Shown here one piece after another: positions 51,150-57,404 of a stretch of 57,404 nt of DNA. Under the pieces are notes generated by a model that worked only from the letters and a program-made list of their open reading frames with translations, did no database searches and was not told the DNA's origin. Source of the DNA: Stutzerimonas stutzeri (GTDB lineage Bacteria > Pseudomonadota > Gammaproteobacteria > Pseudomonadales > Pseudomonadaceae); NCBI RefSeq assembly GCF_024448935.1, contig NZ_JAMOIE010000022.1, positions 1-57,404 on the forward strand, given 5' to 3'. The position numbers and the translations under genes are program-made. The number at the start of each line of letters is the position of its first letter. The first letter of the stretch is position 1.

Positions 51150-52646
51150 TCATAAAGCCGAGAGCGTGCGGTATTCATCCTGCGCCAGTTGGTCGGTCAT
51201 TGCGCTGACGAAGTCCTGCAACATCCGGCAGCGGTAGTAGAACTCCCACAATGGCTGCCCTTCACCGCTTTCAGGGTGCGCTTTCAGCGACTCGTGGTAG
51301 GCCTTGATCAGTTGGCTGGGCAGGCGCCGGGCGAGCATCTGCAAGTGCGGCTCGCTGCGACAACGGCCTTCCGTCAATGCCCGGAAGGTCTCCGGTGCGA
51401 CAACCAGCAGCGGCGAATAGGCGTCCAGCAGCCCCTGCAGAATCCGGTAGCCCTGCAGTTGCAAGGTTTCGACTTCTCGGTGACAGAACACCCGGTCCAT
51501 CGCGACATCCTTGAAGGTCTGCACGATGGCGTTGGCAAGACTTGCATCCTCCAGCAGTGCCCGATCGAGCGTGCCGTCGTAAATCGCCTCGATATGCTCG
51601 ATGAACTGCTGGGCGGCATGCTGCACCAGCGGGTGCACCAGATTCACCCGCAGCCAGATGAAAAATTCGCCAACCTTGTTGATCGGTTCCTTTGCAGCGC
51701 GGGTCTGGGCGTATTCGACCATGCTGCGAAAACTGCGGCCGGTACTCGCGACCGGCTCGTCGGGCGCGCCGTGCTCGGTGAATTTGGCGATTAGCAGCAG
51801 TGCTAGCTGCTCGATGGTGAAGATGCCCTTCTCTACCGAGTCTTCAATATCTGCAAGGCAATAGGCAATGTCATCGGCGGCCTCCATGATGTACGCAACC
51901 GGGTGCCGCGTGCCTGGCTGCAACCCCAGCGCAGCCTGCAGTTCCGCGACGAAAGGCTCCTCCGACAGGTAGAAGCCTGGCTTCTTCAGCAGATAGGCAC
52001 CAGGTGTCCCCTTGGCCGGCTTAGGCGCGTAAGCGGCGCGCACATATTTGAGCAGGCCCGCCGTCTGTGTGTAGGTCAGATTGAGCCGCAGCAGGCTCAC
52101 CACCAGCCGGATCGCTTGTGCATTGCCTTCGAATTGCTTGAGATCGATCAGCATGCGGCTGCGCAATGCGTTGTTGCCCTGCTCGTCCGGCACCGCCGCG
52201 TCGAACAGCTTTTCCAGGTGCCGCTTGAACCACTCGCCAATGGCGAACTCGCCAAAGTGCCCGAACGGTGGATTGCCGATGTCGTGCATCAGACAGGTCA
52301 TTTCCACCAGGCTTTCCAGCGCGCCTTCCAGCCCATCCAGACCGTAATGCGCTGCTCGCTCACCAAGCTGCTTGTACAAGGTGCGCACGATGAAACGGCC
52401 CGCCTGCTGGACCTCGAGTGAATGCGTCAAACGACTGCGCACCGCCGCATTGCGCTCCAGCGGGAAGACTTGAGTCTTCTGCTGCAACCGGCGCACCGCA
52501 GCGGAGTTGATGATACGGCCGCGATCGCTTTCAAACTGATCAATGATCAGTGACAGCTCCCCCTCTGAGGCTTTGAGACCCGATTCGACGCGTCCATAAG
52601 GTCGCTGGCGGGAAATCTTGTCCTTGAAGTTGACGGACCGCGGCAT
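51150..52646 (-). CDS. dgt: Deoxyguanosinetriphosphate triphosphohydrolase
   Basis: 498 residues, close to E. coli Dgt (505). The HD-domain metal ligands are seen in RSRLTHSLEV and MHDIGNPPFGHFGE. Dgt splits dGTP into deoxyguanosine and triphosphate and influences dNTP pools. RRLQQKTQVFPL after the N-terminus is a conserved family stretch. It stands alone. Confidence 0.92.
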   Translation of the reverse strand: MPRSVNFKDKISRQRPYGRVESGLKASEGELSLIIDQFESDRGRIINSAAVRRLQQKTQVFPLERNAAVRSRLTHSLEVQQAGRFIVRTLYKQLGERAAHYGLDGLEGALESLVEMTCLMHDIGNPPFGHFGEFAIGEWFKRHLEKLFDAAVPDEQGNNALRSRMLIDLKQFEGNAQAIRLVVSLLRLNLTYTQTAGLLKYVRAAYAPKPAKGTPGAYLLKKPGFYLSEEPFVAELQAALGLQPGTRHPVAYIMEAADDIAYCLADIEDSVEKGIFTIEQLALLLIAKFTEHGAPDEPVASTGRSFRSMVEYAQTRAAKEPINKVGEFFIWLRVNLVHPLVQHAAQQFIEHIEAIYDGTLDRALLEDASLANAIVQTFKDVAMDRVFCHREVETLQLQGYRILQGLLDAYSPLLVVAPETFRALTEGRCRSEPHLQMLARRLPSQLIKAYHESLKAHPESGEGQPLWEFYYRCRMLQDFVSAMTDQLAQDEYRTLSAL

Positions 52647-52858
52647 GATTCGAACTCGATTGACGACAGAACCGCGAGCCTAGCGCGGCGCGGAGGCTTT
52701 ACCAAGCGATCGGCCTAGATGTCGCTATCCATTCCTGCATGGCAGGCGTAGGCTTTGTCAGACTAATCCGATCTTCACGCTCACGCCGAGGTGCACTGGC
52801 CACAGAGCAGACCCACGCAAGGATGCATCACCAAGCCACCCATCAGCGAGGCGACATC

Positions 52859-52990
52859 ATGAGCAAAGGTATGGATACAAAGAAGAATGCGAAAAAGAAA
52901 CCCCTCAAGACCGCGCAGGAAAAGCGCGCGGCCAAACGGGATAAAGCCAGCGGACCTGCACCTTTATTAGGCAGTCACGCTGCCCGCTAG
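52859..52990 (+). CDS. Tiny lysine-rich protein
   Basis: 43 residues, MSKGMDTKKNAKKKPLKTAQEKR onwards, with about one third Lys/Arg. Starts at ATG 52859 behind GCGAGGCG; the longer frame from 52739 is unlikely. Similar short basic proteins with unknown function occur across pseudomonads. A strong terminator follows, supporting a real transcript. Nucleic-acid binding is possible but only from charge. Confidence 0.65.
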   Translation: MSKGMDTKKNAKKKPLKTAQEKRAAKRDKASGPAPLLGSHAAR

Positions 52991-53008
52991 ATCACGACGC
53001 TGGTAGAG

Positions 53009-53040
53009 CGCCCCGCCCGGACACCGTCGCGGGGCGTTTT
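53009..53040 (+). terminator. Terminator after the tiny basic gene
   Basis: An 8-bp stem CGCCCCGC/GCGGGGCG with a 12-nt loop is followed by TTTT, 18 bp after the stop and just before the eamA stop on the other strand. Confidence 0.85.
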
Positions 53041-53044
53041 GCTG

Positions 53045-53941
53045 TCAGGCCGCTGGACTGCCGAAAGCCGTGCGCAGTCGGCCAACCACCCACCCCCCGC
53101 CTACGTTGACCACCAGACCCAGCATGACCAGCAGCGCGCCAACCGCCTGGAGCAGGCCCAGGTGCTCGTCCAGCAGTACCGCGGCAGAGGTCAGCCCAAC
53201 GACGGGCACCAGCAGCGAGAACGGCGCAACGGTATTGGCCGGATAGCGCGACAACAGACGACTCCAGAGCCCGTAGCCAAGAATGGTCGCGCCAAACGCC
53301 AAGTAGATCAGCACCAGCGCTGAATCCATCCCGAAGCCACGCAATGCACCCCCGATCGCTTCCGGCCCCTCCAGCACCCACGACAGCGCGAAGAACGGAA
53401 GCGGTGGAATCAGGCTGCCCCACACGACCAGCCCGACCAGATTCACCTTGCCCACCTTGCGGGTAACGATATTGCCCAGTGCCCACATCGATGCCGCGCA
53501 GAGGGTCAGCAGGAAGCCTGCCAGCGTCATGCTGCGGTCGCCTTGCATGCCGATCAGCAGCAAACCGCCAGCGGCAATCATCAGCCCGACCAGATTGCTT
53601 GCACGGAGCCGTTCGCCAAGAAACAGCACGGCGAAGAACAGCGTGAAGAATGCCTGCGACTGCAGCACCAACGAGGCCAGGCCAGCCGGCATGCCGACCT
53701 GCATCGCGGAAAAGAGAAAGGCGAACTGACCGAGCGAGATGGTCCCGCCATAAGCCAACAACCAGCGCAGCGGCATCTGTGGCCGCTTGATAAACAACAC
53801 CGCCGGAAATGCCGCGAGCAGAAAGCGCAGTGACCCCAGCAGCATCGGCGGAATGTCATCCAGGCCGACCTTGATCACGACGAAATTCATACCCCAGACG
53901 ACAATCACAACCAGGGCCAGCATCAGGTCCTTCGGTACCAT
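53045..53941 (-). CDS. eamA: EamA (YdeD)-type amino acid exporter
   Basis: 298 residues with ten membrane helices in two EamA repeats. Sequence closely follows E. coli Eam[34 protein letters not shown] and [18 protein letters not shown] [11 protein letters not shown]. That protein exports O-acetylserine and cysteine. The start ATG 53941 matches its N-terminus; the frame opens 53 codons earlier without support. The gene is divergent from the YebC paralogue. Confidence 0.85.
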   Translation of the reverse strand: MVPKDLMLALVVIVVWGMNFVVIKVGLDDIPPMLLGSLRFLLAAFPAVLFIKRPQMPLRWLLAYGGTISLGQFAFLFSAMQVGMPAGLASLVLQSQAFFTLFFAVLFLGERLRASNLVGLMIAAGGLLLIGMQGDRSMTLAGFLLTLCAASMWALGNIVTRKVGKVNLVGLVVWGSLIPPLPFFALSWVLEGPEAIGGALRGFGMDSALVLIYLAFGATILGYGLWSRLLSRYPANTVAPFSLLVPVVGLTSAAVLLDEHLGLLQAVGALLVMLGLVVNVGGGWVVGRLRTAFGSPAA

Positions 53942-54156
53942 GGCACAGTTTCCCAGACAAAAACGCATTAAAGCCGGCTGTGGCGACCCGATACTCATAC
54001 AGCAGGCAGGCATTCGAGCATTACAGTCGACAGCCTTACGCGCCATATGTCCTGCCGCGGCCCTCGAGTTACGCACAGCCCGTGCCTGCTGTCGCAGCAA
54101 CGGCTAGAATCGCGGTCAGTCGATCTCCAACAACCTCAGCCATCAGGAGAACATTC

Positions 54157-54861
54157 TTGGGCGCACAGTGGAAAGCCAAACATAAGGAAGCGGCAGCCAA
54201 CGCCAAAGGTCGTACCTTCGGCAAACTGTCGAAAGAAATCATGATCGCGGCGCGTAGCGGCGCCGACCCGGACATGAATCCTCGCTTGCGCCTGGTGGTA
54301 GAGCAGGCCAAGAAGGCCTCGATGCCCCGCGAGACCCTCGAGCGCGCCATCAAGAAAGGTGCGGGGCTGCTAGGCGAGAGCGTCAACTACGAGCGCACCA
54401 CCTATGAAGGCTTCGCGCCGCATCAGGTCCCGGTGATCGTCGAGTGCCTGACCGACAACGTCAACCGCACCGTGGCTGAGATCCGCGTGCTGTTTCGCAA
54501 GGGCCAGCTCGGCGCCTCCGGCTCGGTCGCCTGGGATTTCGATCACTGCGGGATGATCGAAGCCGCGCCGGCGATTGCCGATGCCGATCCCGAACTGGCC
54601 GCCATCGAAGCCGGCGCGCAGGATTTCGAAGCTGCCGAGGATGGTGCCACGCTGTTCATCAGTGACGCCACGGACATGGACGTGGTCTGCCGCGCCCTGC
54701 CGGAGCAAGGCTTCACCGTACAGTCCGCACAGCTCGGCTACCGCCCGAAGAATCCCGTGACGACGCTGCCCGAAGCCGAGCTCGAGGAAGTCGAAGCCTT
54801 CCTCAGCGCCATCGACGCCCATGACGATGTGCAACATGTCTACGTCGGCCTGGCCGGCTAA
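54157..54861 (+). CDS. YebC/PmpR family protein (TTG start)
   Basis: 234 residues. The family start [23 protein letters not shown] follows a TTG codon, and AGGAG lies 7 bp before it, so TTG 54157 is chosen over the longer frame from 53980. YebC proteins were classed as transcription regulators and were more recently linked to translation of difficult peptide stretches. The canonical yebC lies beside ruvC in pseudomonads, so this one is probably a paralogue (YeeN-like). Confidence 0.85.
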   Translation: MGAQWKAKHKEAAANAKGRTFGKLSKEIMIAARSGADPDMNPRLRLVVEQAKKASMPRETLERAIKKGAGLLGESVNYERTTYEGFAPHQVPVIVECLTDNVNRTVAEIRVLFRKGQLGASGSVAWDFDHCGMIEAAPAIADADPELAAIEAGAQDFEAAEDGATLFISDATDMDVVCRALPEQGFTVQSAQLGYRPKNPVTTLPEAELEEVEAFLSAIDAHDDVQHVYVGLAG

Positions 54862-54893
54862 CGCATATCAACCGTTGAGCTGGAGGCACAGCG

Positions 54894-55238
54894 ATGAGTA
54901 CGAACAAACCCAACACCCCCTATGCCCAGCGCGAACAGGGTTATCGTGAGAAGGCCCTGAAGATGTACCCGTGGGTCTGTGGGCGCTGTGCACGGGAGTT
55001 TTCCGGCAAGCGCCTGAGCGAGTTGACGGTCCATCACAAGGACCACAACCACGACAACAACCCGGAGGACGGTTCCAACTGGGAGTTGCTCTGCCTGTAC
55101 TGCCACGACAACGAGCACTCGCGCTATACCGACAACCAGTATCACGCCGAAGCCCGGCCGGGGAGCGACCTGGGGCCGAAAGAGACGTTCAAGGCCTTTG
55201 CCAATCTGGCCGACTTGCTCAAGCGCAAGCCGGACTGA
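54894..55238 (+). CDS. yajD: HNH nuclease family protein YajD
   Basis: 114 residues. The HNH fold is seen as CGRC ... LTVHHKDHNHDNN ... NWELLCLYCHDNEH, with two CxxC pairs binding Zn and the HH/N/H residues of the active site. YajD is widespread in gammaproteobacteria and has no assigned role. It follows the YebC paralogue by 32 bp and may share its transcript. Confidence 0.88.
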   Translation: MSTNKPNTPYAQREQGYREKALKMYPWVCGRCAREFSGKRLSELTVHHKDHNHDNNPEDGSNWELLCLYCHDNEHSRYTDNQYHAEARPGSDLGPKETFKAFANLADLLKRKPD

Positions 55239-55259
55239 GGATGACAAAACAGGTGTCGG

Positions 55260-55691
55260 TCACTTCACCAGAAGGACCGGCACCGAGACCTCATGAACCA
55301 CACGATTGGCGACCGAGCCCATCAGCATGCCAGTAAAGCTGCCCAGGCCGCGGGTGCCCATCACTACGGTGTCGCAACCAAACCGTTGCACGGCATCATT
55401 CACCTGCTCCGCCACGTTGCCCAGAATGGCGTGAGTCTGATGCGCAATTCCTGCCGTCTTGAGTGCCGCGGCGGCTTCTGCAAGGGTTCGGTTCGACTTG
55501 TCGATAAAACTCTTGTTCAGGTCATCGATCGTACCCGCAGTGACGAACTCGCCGTAGAGCACCGGCTCCTGCTGCACGTTCAGCACATGCACCTCGGGCG
55601 GCTTAGGCGCATCGGTGGCGTAATCGATGATGTATTGCAAGGCCCGTTTGGCGTTGTCCGAACCGTCGTAAGCGAGAAGAATGTTGCGCAT
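55260..55691 (-). CDS. Universal stress protein UspA family
   Basis: 143 residues. N-terminal MRNILLAYDGSDNAKRALQ and the C-terminal ATP-binding G-2X-G-9X-G(S/T) motif (GTRGLGSFTGMLMGS) are both present, so this is an ATP-binding type. ATG 55691 starts the homologous part. Convergent with yajD. Confidence 0.92.
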   Translation of the reverse strand: MRNILLAYDGSDNAKRALQYIIDYATDAPKPPEVHVLNVQQEPVLYGEFVTAGTIDDLNKSFIDKSNRTLAEAAAALKTAGIAHQTHAILGNVAEQVNDAVQRFGCDTVVMGTRGLGSFTGMLMGSVANRVVHEVSVPVLLVK

Positions 55692-55811
55692 AGCGAGTCT
55701 CCAACCAGTTTTGTCAACAGCATAGACCATCATCCAGGCGCGCCCGACGGCCAAGATCGCAGCCGTTGCTCTGGATCAATCTCCACGACGTCGCCATTTC
55801 GAGGCCTTACC

Positions 55812-56255
55812 ATGAGTACAACCTTCAGCGTTCCGTTTGGCGTAGCCGATGCTTCGTTCCAGGCAGCGGGTGGCGAGTCCGGGCTGACCCGCCTGGTCGA
55901 AGCGTTCTACCAGATCATGGACGAGCGCCAAGACGCGATCTGCGTCCGCCGCCTGTATCCACGCGACCTGATCGAATCGCGCAAGCGGCTCGCAGCCTTC
56001 CTTTGCGGCTGGTTGGGCGGCCCACCTCGCTACGCGGAACACTACGGCAGCATCCACATTCCGCAATTTCACACCCGCTGGAAGGTCGGCGAAGCCGAGC
56101 GCGATGCCTGGCTCGAATGCATGGCTCTGGCGATCGCCAAGCAGGGATACTCCGAAGAATTTGCCGATTACCTGCTGGCCCAGTTGCGCATTCCTGCAGA
56201 GCGTATTCTCCAGGCAGGCCGGCACGCCGACCCCGTACAGTCGGCCTCGCTGTAA
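55812..56255 (+). CDS. Group II truncated haemoglobin
   Basis: 147 residues. The ERDAWLECM motif and a PPRY segment identify the TrHbII family, and His87 stands nine residues before ERDAW, the place of the haem-ligating proximal His. The first 10-15 residues are less conserved. Such globins bind oxygen or nitric oxide; the role is not clear here. The ATG at 55812 is chosen over the long frame that opens at 55293 antisense to the usp gene. It is separated from the HAM1-like gene by 117 bp. Confidence 0.87.
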   Translation: MSTTFSVPFGVADASFQAAGGESGLTRLVEAFYQIMDERQDAICVRRLYPRDLIESRKRLAAFLCGWLGGPPRYAEHYGSIHIPQFHTRWKVGEAERDAWLECMALAIAKQGYSEEFADYLLAQLRIPAERILQAGRHADPVQSASL

Positions 56256-56301
56256 CTCGGATCGAGTAGCCTGACGTCTGCACGCCGCCGAACCCCTTGC
56301 G

Positions 56302-56365
56302 CCTGGCTGCGTCATACCCTCTGAAGGCCGTTGCAAACACGGCGACACTGAACCACGCAGCCAGG
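56302..56365 (+). repeat. 11-bp inverted repeat at the HAM1-like gene ribosome site
   Basis: CCTGGCTGCGT at 56302-56312 is the exact complement of ACGCAGCCAGG at 56355-56365, with a 42-nt spacer. The right arm ends in the AGGGG that is the likely ribosome-binding site of the next gene. In RNA the stem would cover part of that site. An operator for a dimeric regulator is another reading. Confidence 0.55.
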
Positions 56366-56372
56366 GGATTCC

Positions 56373-56921
56373 ATGAAGATCCGCTTTGCCTCGGTGAACG
56401 AGCAGAAGATTCGCGATGCAGAAGAATTTCTAGGCAAAAGCGGTATCGAGATCGTCAAGTTCCCGGTGCGCATCGTTGAAACACCGACCGAGGACCTGAA
56501 CCAACTGGTCAGTGACAAGCTGCTGGACGCATTCAAGCTAATCGGCAAGCCCGTGTTCGTCGAGCATTCCGGCCTGTTCATCAACAGCCTGAACGGTTTT
56601 CCTGGCGGCCTTACCCAGACCTTTTGGGATCGTCTGCACGCCGTACGTTTCTCCGACCTGATCGGCAGCCTCCACGACCCATCGGCCGTGGCACGTACGT
56701 TGATCGGCTATTGCGACGGCCGCAAGCGGCACTTCTTCAAGGGCGAGGTCACTGGCCGGATCTCCCGCACCCCTGCCGGCGACCAGGGTTTCGAATGGGA
56801 TAACGTATTCGTGCCAGACGGCTATTCGTGCACCTTCGCGGAACTGGGCGGTGTGCATAACGACCTTTCGATGCGCAGGCGGGCTCTGGATGCCTTCATC
56901 ACGCACTTGCGAAGGGGCTGA
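56373..56921 (+). CDS. HAM1/ITPase-like protein, probably a nucleotide sensor (KomB-like)
   Basis: 182 residues of the HAM1/RdgB/ITPA fold: SVNEQK (Ser7, Asn9, Lys12), VEHSGLFINSLNGFPGG, and GFEWDNVFVPDGYSCTFAEL. The sequence is more like ITPA than RdgB. Two usual active-site residues are altered: the second acidic residue of the V-E-D pair is His65, and the SHR motif near the C-terminus reads SMR (166-168). Glu64, Trp142 and Asp143 remain. The enzyme would normally hydrolyse ITP and dITP; here weak or no hydrolysis with retained binding is likely. The next gene, a SIR2 protein, starts 8 nt later. AGGGG precedes the ATG. Confidence 0.85.
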   Translation: MKIRFASVNEQKIRDAEEFLGKSGIEIVKFPVRIVETPTEDLNQLVSDKLLDAFKLIGKPVFVEHSGLFINSLNGFPGGLTQTFWDRLHAVRFSDLIGSLHDPSAVARTLIGYCDGRKRHFFKGEVTGRISRTPAGDQGFEWDNVFVPDGYSCTFAELGGVHNDLSMRRRALDAFITHLRRG

Positions 56922-56929
56922 GGTAGTTG

Positions 56930-57404
56930 ATGCAAAAGCTTCTGGAGGCATACAGAAACAACCGTCTGATTCTCTTTGTCGGCTCGGGGGTGTCCGCCAA
57001 TATCGGGCTGCCGCCATGGCGCGCGCTTATCGATGAGATCGCCGCTCAACTCGAGTACGATCCCGACGTATTCGATACCTACGGAAACTTCCTTTCGCTT
57101 GCCGAGTACTACCGCATCAAGAAGGGCAACATCGGGCCGCTGCGCAGCTGGATGGACCGTGAATGGCACAAGAACATCGATATTCGCGACTCGGAAATAC
57201 ACCGGTTGATTGTTCAGGGCCGGTTTCCTGCCATTTACACCACCAACTATGATCGCTGGCTGGAGAATGCGCACGACGCTCACGGCGTCAGCTATCTGAA
57301 AATTGCCAGTGCAAGCGATCTGGTCAAGGCGCGAGACGGCGTGCGACAGATCGTCAAGTTCCATGGCGACTTCGACGACGATAATTCCATCGTACTCGAC
57401 GAGA
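56930..57404 (+). CDS. SIR2-domain protein (probable NADase effector), cut by the window edge
   Basis: The first 158 residues are visible and the frame is open at the end. The SIR2 NAD-binding loop GSGVSANIGLPPW is at 18-30, TTNYDRWLE at 104-112 with Asn106, and KFHGDFDD at 143-150 with His145; Asn and His are the residues required for NAD cleavage in defence SIR2 proteins. This is the SIR2_2-like branch seen in Thoeris ThsA, DSR and short-Argonaute systems, not a protein deacetylase. GAGG lies just before the ATG within the 8-nt spacer. The C-terminal part, and any third gene, lie beyond the window. Confidence 0.88.
   Translation, partial: MQKLLEAYRNNRLILFVGSGVSANIGLPPWRALIDEIAAQLEYDPDVFDTYGNFLSLAEYYRIKKGNIGPLRSWMDREWHKNIDIRDSEIHRLIVQGRFPAIYTTNYDRWLENAHDAHGVSYLKIASASDLVKARDGVRQIVKFHGDFDDDNSIVLDE

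Noticed and set aside
51150..52646. dgt as part of the SIR2-linked defence locus
   Set aside because: It is the ordinary E. coli-type Dgt, 4 kb away, with several housekeeping genes between.
55812..56255. Truncated globin as a component of the HAM1-SIR2 system
   Set aside because: It is a standard TrHbII, separated by 117 bp and an inverted repeat, with no known link to nucleotide signalling.

Overview
The window reads as chromosomal DNA of a GC-rich gammaproteobacterium of the Pseudomonas/Stutzerimonas type. From about 0.8 to 34 kb the gene order (maf remnant, sppA, HAD phosphatase, rluC, rne, murB, ptp, kdsB, trm112-like, lpxK, exbD/exbB, comEC, DUF2062, lolCDE, pilZ, glycerophosphodiesterase, sthA, nqrM-apbE-nqrFEDCBA, gap, mfd) is the order I recall from P. 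aeruginosa. The species was not tested. No rRNA, tRNA or CRISPR array was seen.

Layout. 1-0.8 kb: a transposase fragment next to a decayed maf gene. 0.8-7.1 kb: sppA/HAD/rluC divergent from rne, which has a clear promoter and a leader of about 490 nt. 7.3-14.2 kb: a tightly overlapping minus-strand cell-envelope operon (exbB, exbD, lpxK, a Trm112-like gene, kdsB, ptp, murB) with comEC upstream. 14.3-19.8 kb: DUF2062, the lipoprotein-sorting ABC transporter lolCDE, and a PilZ gene with two followers. 19.9-28.6 kb: sthA and a complete Na+-translocating NADH:quinone reductase operon with its two maturation factors. 28.9-37.8 kb: an extended GAPDH, mfd, a SWIM-SNF2 ATPase and a GNAT. 37.8-43.2 kb: accessory enzymes (WrbA, pirin, a haloacetate-dehalogenase-like hydrolase, a DsbA-NhaA fusion and a PhzF protein that has lost its stop codon).

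43.3-49.5 kb is a rearranged patch. A 2.4-kb insertion sequence with imperfect 34-bp terminal inverted repeats and near-perfect 8-bp target duplications has entered the first codons of a large class A penicillin-binding protein gene. One IS end now supplies that gene's start codon. The IS transposase is a fusion of a DUF4338/DruA-like domain with a Tn5/IS4-type DDE transposase. Just beyond it, the 3' ends of an RND efflux gene and a TetR regulator face away from each other, the scar of a deleted efflux locus. From 49.6 kb there are ordinary genes: amt, dgt, a tiny Lys-rich protein, eamA, a YebC paralogue, an HNH protein, a universal stress protein and a truncated globin.

The most interesting locus is cut by the right edge. 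A HAM1/ITPase-like gene (56373-56921) is followed 8 nt later by a SIR2-domain gene (56930 to the end). The HAM1 protein has lost acidic and His residues normally found in the ITPase active site. The SIR2 part keeps the Asn and His used for NAD cleavage. This pairing resembles the sensor and effector (KomB and KomC) of the Kongming anti-phage system. The deaminase that makes the signal in that system is not visible upstream. An 11-bp inverted repeat has its right arm over the ribosome-binding site of the HAM1-like gene.
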